Source: Volvariella volvacea V23 (Eukaryota > Basidiomycota > Agaricomycetes > Agaricales > Pluteaceae). From it: a DNA stretch of 64,000 bases. Below, piece by piece: positions 45,565-58,300 of the stretch. The stretch spans positions 197,059 to 261,058 of the forward strand of contig KB722766.1 in assembly GCA_000349905.1 (NCBI GenBank). The letters are read 5' to 3'. A program made the position numbers and the translations under genes. How positions within the stretch are numbered: the first letter of the stretch is position 1; each line of letters opens with the position of its first letter. Below the pieces are notes generated by a model. It was not told where the DNA came from and ran no database searches. It worked only from the letters and a program-made list of their open reading frames with translations.

Positions 45565-47028
45565 ATGGTCGTTCAAGCCAAGAAGCGCCTCCTGAACAAG
45601 GAGAACACATCGCCCCTCGCTATTTTGCAGACCAACACCACCAAATCCCTCGTCTCGCATCTCCGCCATAGCCTCAAAGATATCTCTCACCACCGTCGTC
45701 TGCGCACCCCCAACAGCGGTACCACCAAATCCCCTAAATATGTCGCTAAACAAGCTAAACGACGTAAGGCCGTCGCCAGAACGCCGAGAACCCAATCTCC
45801 GTCCTTATCTGCGCAGTCTATTCATCTTACTGTAACCTTTCATGCGCTGCAACTGAATACCCCAAGCCGTGAGGTGGAGATGAAGGATACCACGAGACCA
45901 GCAAAGAAGCTGGTGCCTATTACACTACCAAAGGAGCTCGCACGACCGGAATATCAAGAGGTTTCGCGAGATGCTATTTCAGCCATTGACATTGAGCTCG
46001 CAAACACAGATTTAGAGTACATTCGAGAAAAGCTTGAGGAGCTCGGGCCTGGGTATGTCGTTCTCTTGTCCTACAGACGCATATACTCATGTACCATTAC
46101 GTATAGGATGCTCAAAGTCCTCAGCAGCGTCAAAGCCAACCCCACCCGTGATGCTCTACCTAAGGAGCTCTCCATACTAGTCGAGGACATGACCTCTGGT
46201 CCCCCGCCAACGCATATGATGGCTGTTTACGGCGCAGCGCCAAAGTCCCAGCCACCTGGACCGCCAAGTACCACAAGCGGTGTAGCGCCCCGCAAAGTCA
46301 CACTCTTCCCAGCCCATAGCCTCATCTTTGCCGCCCACTGCTCTAAACTCCCGCCCTTCCCGCCATCCTCGGTCTCAGCCCCATTCCCAGATGCACCGAA
46401 CAGGCTGATTGTCCCTGTTCGCCCTCTGTGCCTCCCATCGCCCGAAACATACCCTCAGCTCTCTTCGTATCTCTATACCAAGCGCGTTGATATCCTACTC
46501 AACTCCCTTTTGCCGGCCCCTGTGCCTCCTCCACTCCTACGCCACCTGATTGAGGGTATCACAGCCGAAAACCTCTCTACCTCTGACCCGGAGCTAACCC
46601 CTCCCATGTCCCTCCTGCTTTCACCATCAGAGCCCAGCTTGGATCCCACAGACATCCTCGCACTCGCCACCGACTCGCCCCTGCTCCTTCCGTTTGCTCA
46701 ACGCCTAGGGATGGCCGTCACCACGCCCGTCTTGCTGCAATCGATCAGGACTATACATGGGCTGTGGCAGAACGTGTGTGCACTGGGCGTGTTTGATGGT
46801 GAACTGTGGGAGGTGCTGGACTTGGCGTGGAAGATTGTGTTGATTGCGCTGTCGGTGGGGACTGGGCAGCACTCGGATGGGAAGGCCGCTGATGCTGGAG
46901 CGGGCGTGGCTGCTCAGGCTGCTTCTGTGCCCTCAGTGCCGGTGCCGGTGCCGGTTCAGCCGCCTACGAAGAGGTCGGGTACCGTTTTTGACTTTGCGAG
47001 GCTGCCTTCGCCTGCGCCTTCAATATGA
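45565..47028 (+). CDS. clp1: Clp1-like sexual development protein
   Basis: Two exons (45565-46052, 46107-47028) give 469 aa; the 54-nt intron keeps the frame open, so unspliced reading adds 18 residues. From memory of the family, the pattern RKVTLFPAHSLIFAAHCSKL, then VRPLCLPSPETYPQLSSYLY-TK and GLWQNVCALGVFDGELWEVL matches Clp1 (clampless1), a basidiomycete-specific factor acting downstream of the mating-type homeodomain proteins and needed for clamp-cell formation and sexual development. The N-terminal 75 residues are very basic and suggest nuclear location. Residues about 150-200 form helices. There is no known catalytic motif. The assignment rests on motif recall, not a search. A second protein with the same core lies at 50.2-50.9 kb. 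Confidence 0.65.
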   Translation: MVVQAKKRLLNKENTSPLAILQTNTTKSLVSHLRHSLKDISHHRRLRTPNSGTTKSPKYVAKQAKRRKAVARTPRTQSPSLSAQSIHLTVTFHALQLNTPSREVEMKDTTRPAKKLVPITLPKELARPEYQEVSRDAISAIDIELANTDLEYIREKLEELGPGYVVLLSYRRIYSCTITYRMLKVLSSVKANPTRDALPKELSILVEDMTSGPPPTHMMAVYGAAPKSQPPGPPSTTSGVAPRKVTLFPAHSLIFAAHCSKLPPFPPSSVSAPFPDAPNRLIVPVRPLCLPSPETYPQLSSYLYTKRVDILLNSLLPAPVPPPLLRHLIEGITAENLSTSDPELTPPMSLLLSPSEPSLDPTDILALATDSPLLLPFAQRLGMAVTTPVLLQSIRTIHGLWQNVCALGVFDGELWEVLDLAWKIVLIALSVGTGQHSDGKAADAGAGVAAQAASVPSVPVPVPVQPPTKRSGTVFDFARLPSPAPSI

Positions 47029-50000
47029 GGGCTTCTTTCGCATCTGCCTTGACACTCTTCTTCCTCTTTGCCTCTTATTACCCTACTTTCGGATCGCTAT
47101 CGTCTTGCACAGTGTACACTTCACCAGCATCGCTCATCGTCCACTCCTCAGGATACCACCACCACCGGTAGCTAACGCGTCTTACGAGTTGATCATAGTC
47201 TATTATTATTTCACTTCGTCCACTTTACCCCGCCCTTTGTGATGCGCATTGGAATGCGATACCTTTCCTTGTGTCCCCATCTCTTTCTTTTTGGTGTGAA
47301 GACGACACGGGCTTCATCGCGCTATGGATTCTGCACTGCATATATACTTGTACATCACCACACTAGCATTATGAAAAATTAAACTTCTTGCAGACCAATC
47401 TGCGTGTACAGGCTCGCCCAGACCCATACCCTTCATTTAATTGAGAGGTCTTGTCTTGTTTCAATTGCGCACGAGTGGTGCTGTGCTGCGTGGTCTGCAT
47501 CCGAGCTCACCGAGGAATTTTGAGACACCGTACATAGCACTTATATATTGCTCAGTAGTGTACAGCGTATTGGTATATCCTCGGCTTCAGCCTCGCACGT
47601 GTAGTCAAGCTCAAGTTGGATCACTTTGAGCTTGGAGCCTAGAACTGGATGGGACCTATCTATCAGCTGTCAGTGGACCCACGGTTCGTCTTTGCAGCAC
47701 ATTCAAAAAAAAATTGGACCCTTTCCCAAGTAACATTGGTCAATTAGGGTTTGGCATTTCGCAGCTGTCGGTTTGTCACTCTCATGATCGAGTCTCGATT
47801 GGGGGACAGAATCTAGATCCTGAAAGGGAACTCGAGTCGTGGCTTTCATGGTATCTGCTGCATTGAGTGTGGCCGTTTGAATCGGTGTTGCTTTTGTAGG
47901 ATTTGAAGGGATTAAATGGAGATGAAGGTCGATTGAAATCATGATGTCACGGTAGTATCAGAGATATTGCTCCACCTTCGTTGATACCTGGTCACGGATG
48001 GAATTTACTTGACTGTCAGTGCAGACATACACACGGCCCACGACCACTCTCCACTGGCACACAAATGTGCCCCAAAAATCTACCGCGGCAGGTGATACCA
48101 GCCCGAGAGCATACCAATTCCGTATTCGGGAAGTTATTTGGCGTTGTGGGCATCAATTGCGAAAATCGGCTGCAGAGTGAGCAGTCTATCAGAAACTGTA
48201 TATTCAATGCAATGCTAGCGTTGCCATAAATGCGCTCAACCCTTAGGTGGGTCCCTCGCCATATATGTGTGAGCCAGGCTAGGCTACGCCACGCCACGCC
48301 ACTAGCATGCAATGAACCATCTATTCTCTCCACCCTTGGCCAACTAGCATGTAATCACTGCTGGCCATTCGCCACAAGCAATAAAGGCCGAAATTAAAAT
48401 GCAGACATACCCCGTGAGCACCCTAGGCTGTCTGTCTCCTATCAAAGGAAAATTGGCGAGCGCCCACAATGTGAGCAGGATACCGGGGAGCGTGGGTACA
48501 AGGGAGTTGGAGGGCCCAGGTGTTCTTCTCGCCGCCGTCGTTGTTGGAGGCTGGTGACGATGGAATACCGTATCCAAGCCCAAGATACGGTGCCTGCCTG
48601 TTGTAGCACTCGACTCTGCGGAGAATTCTAATTGGGAGAATAAAGGGTCCAAGCCCATCTCCCATCCACGCGGCCAGTTACTGTACGGCGTTGAACCGTC
48701 TGCCATTGGCAACGATCAAGGTTTGGCGCCCACAAAGTCGAAAAATCCCAAGTCCGACGTCCCTCTCGGGTCGTTATCATAGTATGAACCAAGACACCGG
48801 TGGACGTCAACGGACGGTGAGCATACCCATAAGGAAGGCTGGAATTCGAGGTTGTTATGTCCGCATCAGTGACAGCGTTGGTGCTCATGTCAATATCCAA
48901 AAATGTTGAAAAAAAAAAGCACAGGAACAGGAAAAATTGGGACCTACAGGGAATAACAGAAGGGGCATCAACCCGATACACAAGCACGCGGTTTCGGTGA
49001 CTGGAGTGCTGGAAATTAACATGAATAGGTGTCAGAGGGTATAATTGGAGTATTTTTGCTCTTCTAGTTCAGGTTGGCATGACTCTTGGTATCTGGAGGA
49101 CGAGATCGCCAATTGTGGGTGTACTAACAGTACTGGTGTCACGACGGGGCGCAGATATACATGATTCCATAGATTTACGACTTACAGTACCCAACACTAG
49201 ACTACAACGCAATGTCACTGCCACTGTCTACACCTTCTTACGCACTACTATCAGCTTGACTTGACTGTACATGGGGTGGCTTGAACTATCCAGCCAGGAG
49301 GGCAGCTTGAGTGATTCTAGGCCCTGCTACACCAAACACCCAACTGGATACTCGCACTTCAGATTCTGATCAAGGAGAAATCTAAAGTGCGAGTACCCAG
49401 TGGAGCTTGTGGAGGCTTCACCGTGAACTATGGCAAGACTGATCCCATCACGCTTGAGATCGATGCACAGGAACAAAGGTCAACAAGCCCCGGCAATTTA
49501 CGGAACCACGTGATGGTGGACTGAAAGCCAACCCACGATGCCTGCCTCGACGATGGTTTGGATGCCAGCAGACAAGGCTGTGGAATAATGCTCTGTTTCA
49601 AACGGCTGCAAAATCGCAGCGCTCGATCACGTGCCCGCAAATCTCTAATATGATGTCATTGATGCGATATGTCCGTAGTACTCGAGCGAACGATCGAGAG
49701 GTTCGAGATTCAGATGCCTTGAGGGATGGGGCTTTCTTTGGGGGGATATGAAGTCTACTCTCCCAGCGGAGCAAAAGAAATGGGCCGAGATTCATGTGTT
49801 GAGAACGAAAAAATCAGAATGACGTCAGAGGTTACAACCCCAGGTATCGCGAATGTAGATGAAATACAGTATAACCAGAACCGGTGCAAATTAACTCCCA
49901 GCCAGGATGACAACCTTTTGGAACGTGTCTCCTGCGATTGGGGAGCAAGATCCGTGCAGAATATACAGGAACGACACAGCGACAATGTCCATGGAACACC

Positions 50001-50198
50001 TCCCGACGATAACATATCAGCCTTTTAAGCGGCCAAGAAGACCCGTCAGTACCACGAGGCAGACCGAGATGATGCAAAAACTGACCAAATCCAGCGATGT
50101 TATCACAACCGGGAAGGATCACGGAAAGAAGGCGGCGGGAGAATCCTGAAAGAGCGATGACGGACAGCCAAACGACCAGCATCCACTCCAGGCCTTGT
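47029..50198. other. 3.2-kb spacer between the two Clp1-type genes
   Basis: No gene supported. It holds the 3' UTR of the Clp1-like gene. Open frames of 60-130 codons overlap on both strands (for example minus strand 48,344-48,987) without domains, CaaX ends or a coherent exon chain. A short imperfect tandem of GCCAC units is at about 48,285-48,300. Confidence 0.35.
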
Positions 50199-50938
50199 CT
50201 ATCGTCTCTGAAACCCCACAGCATTTCTGCGTATCTTCTTTGCCTCGACGGTCACGTTCCAAGCCGTCTGAATCATTTCTACCAGTCTCGTGTTTTGCAG
50301 CCCCAGAGCGAGCACGTTTTTCCATAACCCGAGATTGAATTGGTGGTGAGTGTCGAACACGTCGTCCTCGGCATATGCAAACACCTGCGCCATGGTTGGC
50401 GCATGTGGAAACTCTCCAATGACATTGGGAGGGAGCAGACGCCATGCCATCACATTTGAACGGGTTTCTAGACTGAGCCCGAATAAAAGAAGTAGGGGCA
50501 TAGATTCGACGTGTGGAACCGTGAGTCGTACGACTGGGAGAGCGACGAAAAGCCTGTCTGAGTCTGGTGGAACGCGGTGTGGCACGGGCATAATGGTGCC
50601 TGGCTCGGTGTCTGGGAGCGCAAGTTCGACACGGAAACCACTCTCCCAACGGTTGATGTCGATGGGGAGGAGGGCCAGTGGTTTGTCTGGATCGGAGCCG
50701 GTTTGGAATAGTGCTAGCGCGTGCGTTGGCATATGGGCATCTTCGAGGACGGGGAAATCGTACGTCTCAGGCAGTGTAGCGCCGTGAAACGTAGTAGGAG
50801 CTAGGTTAAAATGATGAAACAGTGCTCTAGACGACAGAGTCAATTAGTGGATTTTTTAGCCTCGCTAGCGTAATGGGATCCTGAGTCGGTGACTTACTCG
50901 AGAGGCTCCTCGGTATCCAATAATGACGGGCGCTGCAT
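50199..50938 (-). CDS. Short Clp1-type paralogue
   Basis: Two exons (50938-50898, 50826-50199; 669 nt) give 222 aa starting MQRPSLLDTEEPLEALFHHF. It aligns by eye with the C-terminal two thirds of the protein at 45.6 kb: RLFVALPVVRLTVPH against RLIVPVRPLCLPSPE, and GLWKNVLALGLQNTRLVEMI-QTAW against GLWQNVCALGVFDGELWEVL-DLAW. It lacks the basic N-terminal 200 residues of that protein. It is intact, with clean splice sites, and would be a compact member of the same family: either an ancient duplicate on the opposite strand or a separate subfamily. Function unknown; if the larger gene is Clp1, a modulating or divergent role is one idea. Confidence 0.7.
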
Positions 50939-52040
50939 AGTACGAAAGGCGTCAAGGGATTGTGGGTGTATGTGCAGGACGAAAACGAACTAGCTGTGCA
51001 TCGTGGGCATTGTCAAATTCATCGATACGTCCCGACAAGAGGTATTGTATCTTATCCTCCCTTGTACATCGGACTTACATAAACCCCCGGGATCTTAACA
51101 AGAGAGGCGCTTCCGTTCCGATTCTGCGAGCTGCCATCTCTCATGTCGACCTCTCTGGCGTTCTGGTTGTCCGTTGGATCGTGCTTTCATCTCCAGGTAC
51201 TCCTACAGACAGCGCCAGTCGAGTTTTCCGATTTCTCCAGCCGGTTTTTATCGCTCCCGGTTCCGCAGTATTATGGAACAGAAGTTCGCTTTAGCGGGCC
51301 TGTCATACCCAACCCTCCTTCGGTTGTTGTCAGCAAACAGGTTTGGCAGATCGAGTACGTGATATGGCGCCTTTGTCATACCAAGTCATGGGCCCCCTCT
51401 TAACAAGCCGGACGACTTTCCTGTCCAAAAGCACCTCCGATGCTCGAACGTTGCTAAGCATGCTCAGCATGCCGGCCGCATCGAGTCTTCAAAAACCCAA
51501 CGCGCCAGGAATTCTCTTGAGCATCTAAAGTTTCAGATTAGAAATTTCTTGGGTGTCACGGTAGATCAACGCCAGGGAACCCAGCTAACCCATCACCACG
51601 TCTCTGGACACTACCTTCCCCTTTGGGTCGTTAGCTTGTGGCCGAGTTTGGAGAGTTCATGGAGGGTGGTGAAAGCGCCGGGGCACTGGACCGCAATCTG
51701 ATAGCAGATAAGATAATCCCCAGCGCGTGGTGATGCACGATCATCTCCTGAGCACCGAAAATTAGCACCTGAACACAGGTTGTGCCATCGGTCCCACTCG
51801 CGTTCGAAGCAGCGATAAGAATACACCATTCTTCCACCTCGAAGCGTCCATATCCACCGATCTTGCCAACTGCACCCGCCCGGCCAAAAAAGCGCCTCCA
51901 GCCCAGCGAGATGCGCACCAAAAAAGAATCAATGACTCAGCTTATTTTTGGATCCTCCCTTAACTCCGGCATTTATTTAGTTAGCCACCATCTCCTCAGG
52001 GTTTCCAGATCAGGGCCGCTAAACGCCACCCCTTACAACA
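50939..52040. promoter_or_regulatory. Divergent promoter region, Clp1 paralogue / TDA3-like
   Basis: 1.1 kb between divergent start codons. Short open frames only (about 50,960-51,530, plus strand), with no domain. No defined regulatory site recognised. Confidence 0.35.
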
Positions 52041-53384
52041 ATGTCCCCCACCGTCCATCGCACACCGTCGCAAGTCGTGATCATCGGTGGAGGTATCATC
52101 GGGTGCACGACCGCGTACTATCTGTCGCGCCACCCGTCTTACTCGCCTAGCCAAACCAGGATTGCTGTGATCGAGGCGTCTGCGATCGGTCCTGCGCAGG
52201 GTGCCTCTGGCAAAGCAGGTGGTCTGGTAGCCAGATGGGCATATCCGAAACAGCTGGTTAACATCTCCTTCCCGGAACATGTAAAGCTCGCAGAAGAGCA
52301 CGACGGGGCTAAGAGATGGGGCTTTAGATTCGTTAGCTGTGGCAGCTGGGAGGGCAGAGGCGAAGACTCCGAAGCCGGTGAATTGAGAGAGAGGAGCATC
52401 AGACAAGGCGAGAAGAAGAGTCTAGAGAAGAAGCTGGGCTTGGAAGAATTCGGTGGTGGTAGGAGTGATACAGACGACGATTCTGCAAGGAGGGCCAGCA
52501 AGGGCCTCCCTCACGACCTACTTTGGGTGAAGGAAGAGCTCACGGACTCCTACACCCCTCTGGCCAAGGACGGCGACACGGCCCAAGTCCACCCCTACCT
52601 CTTCACCACCAGCATGCTCTCCCTCGCCCAGGAGCGCGGCGTCGACTTTATCAAAGGCCGCGTCACCCAAATCAAGACCACCGACGGTCAAGTCACAGGC
52701 GTCGAATACCTCGACCGCGCAACCGAAGCCACCAAGTCCCTCGACGCCTCCCACATCCTCCTCGCCGCAGGCGCGTGGTCCTCCGCCCCCGCCCTCCTCC
52801 CCGCCCTCCCCATCTCCGGCACGCGCGCACACAGCATCACCATCCAGCCCCAGCCCAGCGCCATCATCGCGCCCTACGTCCTCTTCACCGAAATCTCCAT
52901 CCCGATGCCGCACAGCCGGCGGCTCAACGCGTCCCCCGAGATCTACGCGCGCCCGGACAACGAAGTTTACGCCTGCGGTCCGGGAGACAACCCGCCCCTC
53001 CCGGACTGCGTGGACGACGTCGTCGTCGATCAGGAGGCGTGCGAGACGATTAGACACCAGGTGTCGAGTATAAGCGAGGAGCTGAAGAACGGCCAGGTGA
53101 CGAGGCGCCAGGCGTGCTTTTTGCCGAACGTGTCGACGGGCGGGGGGAATCCGATTATTGGGGAGGCGGTGAATGTGGCTAGGGGCTTGTATGTTGCTAC
53201 GGGCCATACTTGCTGGGTGGGTTGACCTTGTTCTGGTTTGTTGTGTGCACAGCTGGACTGATGATTTTGGCTTTAGGGGATTTGTAATGCGCCTGGGACG
53301 GCGTTGGCTATGACGGAGTTGATCATGGAGGGCAAGATCAAGTCTGCCAATCTGAGCAACTTGTCTCCAAGCCACTACTTCTAG
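52041..53384 (+). CDS. TDA3: DAO-type FAD oxidoreductase (TDA3-like)
   Basis: FAD-dependent oxidoreductase of the D-amino-acid-oxidase fold, like yeast Tda3 (late-endosome associated; reaction not established). Two exons (52041-53216, 53277-53384) give 427 aa. The N-terminal Rossmann motif VVIIGGGIIGCTTAYYL (residues about 13-29) is followed by GASGKAGGLVARWAYP. The C-terminal FAD contact is GLYVATGHTCW, then across the intron GICNAPGTALAMTELIMEGK. The middle of exon 1 (about 52,560-53,000) is extremely GC-rich, with C- or G-ending codons, unlike its ends; it produces long shadow frames on both strands. Substrate unknown. Confidence 0.88.
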
Positions 53385-54068
53385 TCCTCGCATTTTAGAC
53401 CCCAAAAGCCAAGTTATATTCGACAGTAGACGCCAAGTCGCTCGTTGAACAACCGCCCAGCTCAATCTAGGATCATGTTCGTTTCATTTTAGGGCTTACA
53501 TTCTCGTACACCAGGGACTTTGAATCACGCCTGTTGGTTGCTGAGTATGAGGCTGAGCTTGTTAGACTCTGCTTGCGCATGGACTTTATCTGGACTTCAA
53601 ATCATGATGTATTTCTAGGCAATTCCAATGAGCATGAGTCGTGTCATTTACTCTCGCATCACGCGATGTGAAGGACTGTAAGATTTGCACTGCGCTTCGA
53701 CAGATGCCAGTGAGGATATTATCTATAATGTCACGATAGCCAACAAACGCACGCCGGGATGGACGAGCTGCTTCTTAAAGTGGTGAAAGGCGTGAAAATG
53801 TGCAAAGACCGGAGGTGAAGTTATGCGATGTATATTGCTGACTCGACTATGCAAGATTTTATACGGTTCCTGCTGGTTGTTCAATCGGCACGACTCTATT
53901 TTCTAGCCAACACCATAAGGAAATGTGTGAGGGCATTGAATTGATATTTTGGTCGCTTATTGAATATTCTAATATTCAGAGGGCTTTTTGGCGTCGCATC
54001 GTTTATTGACGTATCAACCACGATCTCGTTTTCTAACCCAAGGAAAATGTGCATTATGTGGCTCTAGA
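53385..54068. other. Convergent intergenic region
   Basis: Between the stop codons of the TDA3-like gene and the MDP1-like gene. AT-rich 3' UTR-like sequence; no open frame of note. Confidence 0.4.
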
Positions 54069-54976
54069 CTATATCGCCCGTTTGCTCCGCCAAAACTCGA
54101 TACCCCGAGAATAGATTTCCCAAGTCAAGCCAGCTGGCTTGGGGCATCCCACCACCATCACTCCTAAACGACATCAATGTAAACAGCCATAGCGATACAA
54201 TGACCTGAAACATACTTAGTTCTTTAACGTTTCCTTCTGGCTCGTCATCGAAGGAGATCTGCGTAAAACGCTAGTGAGCGTCTATTGTCCTCCAATCATG
54301 AAAAAATATCAAATACCATGTCTTCGTAGGGGAATTTACTCCAACCGTGTATGCGTTTGAAGTGTTCAGTCTTTGGTTCTTTTCGGAGCACAAGATTACC
54401 TTGTGTTAATAAAAGTTATGTCTACGGATAATGGATTTTACCGTCAACAACCTCGTCATATTTCACAAGGTTGATGATCGACTCTTCCGCTCCGGTACTA
54501 GGATTGACAGTCTTGAAATAGTATAGTGCCCTATCGGACCTTCCAATGCCTTAGGGATAAGCCTCCTGCCCCATAACTTACGGAGACGAAAGACGAACAA
54601 AGCTTTGCTAGTGTTGCGAGACACGATCGCAAGCGATGCACCGTTCTTCAGAACGTCGTGCACAATGCTGGGGATATCTTGATTGAGACGGATACCGAGA
54701 GCATCATTGCTAGAAATGGGTTCGACGAGATGATTTCGTATGAAGGCGTAATGCACAGAGTTTACCTTCTGTCTTTCAGCACCGAGTCGTTGACTTGTTC
54801 AATGTTGTTTGCAATCTTATTCTGGGATGCCCCAGGACCTTTCCCCCATACTTTTTCGTCTAGTGATCCTGCCCAAATTGTCCAGCTATGGGTGATCTCA
54901 GGAAAGGACTAGATACTAGTAGACAGGACCTTTTGGTTGCTCACTCTGTATCCAACGCAACAAGCTTCGGGAACAT
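54069..54976 (-). CDS. MDP1-like HAD phosphatase
   Basis: Magnesium-dependent phosphatase of the HAD superfamily, MDP1 / acid phosphatase type; human MDP1 acts on tyrosine phosphate or glycated protein, and the fungal substrate is open. Seven small exons sum to 582 nt (193 aa): 54976-54945, 54885-54766, 54709-54599, 54539-54442, 54399-54317, 54258-54216, 54163-54069. It begins MFPKLVALDTDWTIW; the nucleophile Asp9 and acid Asp11 lie in DxDxT, and Asp11 is split by the first intron. Motif II is the Ser in LAIVSRNTSKAL, then DRALYYFKT and EHFKRIHGWSKFPYEDM, and motif IV is the acidic pair in ISFDDEPEGNVKEL. It ends GLTWEIYSRGIEFWRSKRAI. The length matches the family (about 165-200). The gene is invisible to single-frame ORF searches. 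It lies 357 nt downstream of VPS15 on the same strand. Confidence 0.9.
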
Positions 54977-55333
54977 GATATAAGAGAAGAGCACGCAGAG
55001 GTTGGTAGTGGATGGCAGGAGACAGAATGGACTTCAAGGACCTGCCCCTTATATTGGATGTGGTAAGAGTGATACGAATCACTGGCAAGTCGACGTGAAC
55101 GACACGAGGGTTGGCAGTACAAGTTGCGAAGCAGAAAGTGCCCAGATGAGACCGATATGGTAGACTGCGGCGCCAGTGAGGCTCGTCAGATGCTAAGGAC
55201 TTAGACTGTACCGCAGTCATGGAAGCTTGGAATGACTTTAGAAGTCATGGGGAGCACTTCGTACGACAATTGGAGACCAAGCCGCGTTGCAAGATTATGA
55301 TCATAGCATCCAATAGACTCTATGTATGCAATT
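54977..55333. other. VPS15 3' end and MDP1-like promoter
   Basis: 357 nt between co-directional minus-strand genes. Open frames present here are short and unsupported. Confidence 0.4.
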
Positions 55334-58300
55334 CTAATCACCGTACTCCACTCTCCATACTTTAATAACTCCTGCACGATCACCACTCACAATACCTCCA
55401 CGGAATGGTGCATCAATACAGGCCAGTGCTGTAATTATATCTTGGTGGGACTTGAGCAAGTTCTCCTGATTATTGTTAATCAAGGACCACCTCTGAGGCG
55501 CACGATTGACTTGTCCAGTATTTGGTAGCCACATCTCCACATGAGTTGCAGCTCCTTCCGAGCTTGAAGTACTGCAACAGCGTAAGTTACTCGCCTGGAC
55601 AAACAGTAGTTACTCACCTGTAGCTTGGCCTATCCTGATCCGATTCCAGGCCGCTCAACACAGCCGTCCGTTCCACCCGGCCAATATCCCATAACCTCAA
55701 CTTCCTATCATCCGACCCAGTGACAACGAACCCTCTCGCAGGGTGCCTTGAAGACCCACCCGCTCCACTGCCTGCGCTTGACTCTCCCATGTCAACAAAT
55801 TCGGGTCTGTGTGCATGATATCCGCCAAAATCCAGTCCCACAACCATCGTTCTGACATCGGGTGCAGGCGTTGGTAACAATGCATCGCCAGTACGGTTAC
55901 TCATACCAACCGCTCCCGCCCCTCCCACACCATTGGTACCACTATTGCCACTACTAATGCTGCTCCTTGAGTCCATTCTTTGTCGCTTATCATGTGGATT
56001 TATGATGCCTTGACGAGAGCGGACTAGGGCGGCTATCGCAGCTGCAGGGCTTGAATCTGCCTCGATACCCACAATCTTCTGGGGTTCGGGTATGGTAGGT
56101 TCTGGAGTAGGTGGTGATACCTGACTGGTTGTCGCTACCATCGAAGTGGCTGTCCCGTTGGTTGAAGGGATGGCATTGACTTGGTTAGTCATCGTTCGTG
56201 TGACGTATGTCTCTACCAAGGCGGTCTCTTCAATATCCCACACCTCGATCAACGTTGTCCCCGCTGAGTTCGCATTAACGGTACCTGTAGCACCACTAGC
56301 ACCAGCATTTGCATTCGCGTTCGTCCCCGGTCCTTGCCTATCCACAAACGTCGCCGAGGAGGCTGAAGGGGACATGCTCTGTTGTGCATAAGGTGAATGC
56401 CGTTTCGATGCTTCCAAAGCCACCATAATCCATTTCCCTTTCCCTTTTGATGGATGCAGCGCAATTTGATGGATTCTCGCCGTTCGACCTGCTGTTGTAG
56501 CACCCGCATGCCAGCTCTTGATTAAAATCCCGAAACGCCGGTCCCAGAGCGTTAGGACACCTGCTGAAGTTCCAACGACAAGCCATGTCCGTTTTCGGTC
56601 CATGCACATGCACGTTATAGGTCCAAAATGCCGAGGGTTTTCCATGGCTTGGACAACCTTCATTGTCCGCAAGTCAAGGATGACGATATTCGAATGTGTG
56701 GTGGCGTAAACCAAATTTGAGGCGGATTCTACAACCAGAGTAGTCAGCCGATTGGTACGAAGTAAAATATCAAGAGCATGTACCCACCAGTATTGAAGTG
56801 AGTCATACAAGTAACATATTCTCCAACATTCTGCATCCTATGTTCCCTCACCAAGTTCAACTTACTATACTTCGGCAACGCGCCCGCCGGTCCACCTCCC
56901 GCCGTACTTCCCAAACCCAAACCAGCCACACCCATCTGCCCTGTATGACTGGTCGTCACTCTCACGACATGCAAACTCCCGTCATCGGCCGCACTGGCAA
57001 AACAATGCACACCCTCTAAGATACAGACGCATTTAACCCTTGCGTGGTGGTGGGAATACGTCAGTCTCGGTTTACTTGTAACGTTCCTTTCTAGTCTGGC
57101 TGTATCCCAGATCTTCACTGTCTTGTCGTCTGAACAGGAGACGAAGAACATGTGATCAGGAGAGACGGCGAGACCGGTCACACAATCCGTATGTGATGTC
57201 AAATGAGCAATAAGTGTAGCATCGGTTTTGTTTCCTCTCGAAGACCCTCCGCTGGTGGATGGTGGGTTCGTATGTCGAACATTACGACGTCGAACGGGTC
57301 CTTCATGAACACGAGGTCCAAAATCGTTCTGCAAATCCCGATTATTGTCAAGATAAAGGTTCTCCAGAATATTGCTGATCCCCTGTTCTGAGCCATCTGC
57401 AAACATCATAGTCAAGCACTTTAGAATCCGTATAGACGCTCAGCTTGAAGAGATGCCACATACCGTATGTCGAAATCGGCAGAACTGAAGGTGCTCTAGA
57501 CCTTCCCACTGGTCCCAACCCTAATCCATGCCCATACTGTCCAGGTCTAACTGTCTGCGACATAGCAGGCGATGACCTCCCAGATATATCCTCTTGTCCA
57601 ATCACGCTCATCTTCGAATGAGCCTCCAAAACCCCCGTAGCATTAGCCTTTGATGATCCAATCAGGGGCACAGTCTTCTGTCCATCTAGAACACTACCGA
57701 TTTGCAACCTGCTTAGAGGTCGGAAGTTGACTGAGGCGGTTGTGGAGACAATAGATTCCGTTGGACTTGCAGGTCGATCATACGTTAGAGGGGTAATAGG
57801 AGTTGTCGTTGTGAGATCGTTCGAGGTGATGGTGGGAATGGCCATCGTAGTAGTAACAGATGTAGGCGTGGGTAATGTGTGGGGCAATGGAGATGAAAGA
57901 GCACTTGGCACATGCGATGATTGTGTTGGAGTCGTAGGTGTTATTGGGGCATTATGTGACGGTGAAGATGAGCCAGGGGCGACAGGGAAAACTACAGGAG
58001 ATTGAGATAACCCGCTCCTCGGACTGGGTCCTGCGCCTCCTGTTATTGGCCCACTCGCTGAAGGACTGGAACTTGTACCAGGACCTAATGATGAGACTGA
58101 ACTATTGATCGAAGCCAACCTCCTTCTTAGGTCCTCAAATGGAGCGGTTTGCATGGATGCAGTGTCAAGACTTGTCACACGACTAGATCTAGGGCTCAGC
58201 AAAGGACTCCTAGCATTCGATGCTGTCCCTGCACTTCTTGGGTGATGATGAATTAGTCCAGATCCGAGCCTTGGTGTTCTGCTACTGCTTGAGCCTTCAA

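Noticed and set aside
48344..48987. Possible small pheromone-type or membrane protein gene on the minus strand (starts MSTNAVTDADITTSNSSLPY)
   Set aside because: No CaaX C-terminus, and the two candidate exons cannot be joined in frame.
52518..53465. 315-codon antisense frame over the TDA3-like gene
   Set aside because: A by-product of the GC-rich codons of the sense gene; Arg/Gly/His-rich nonsense without a domain.
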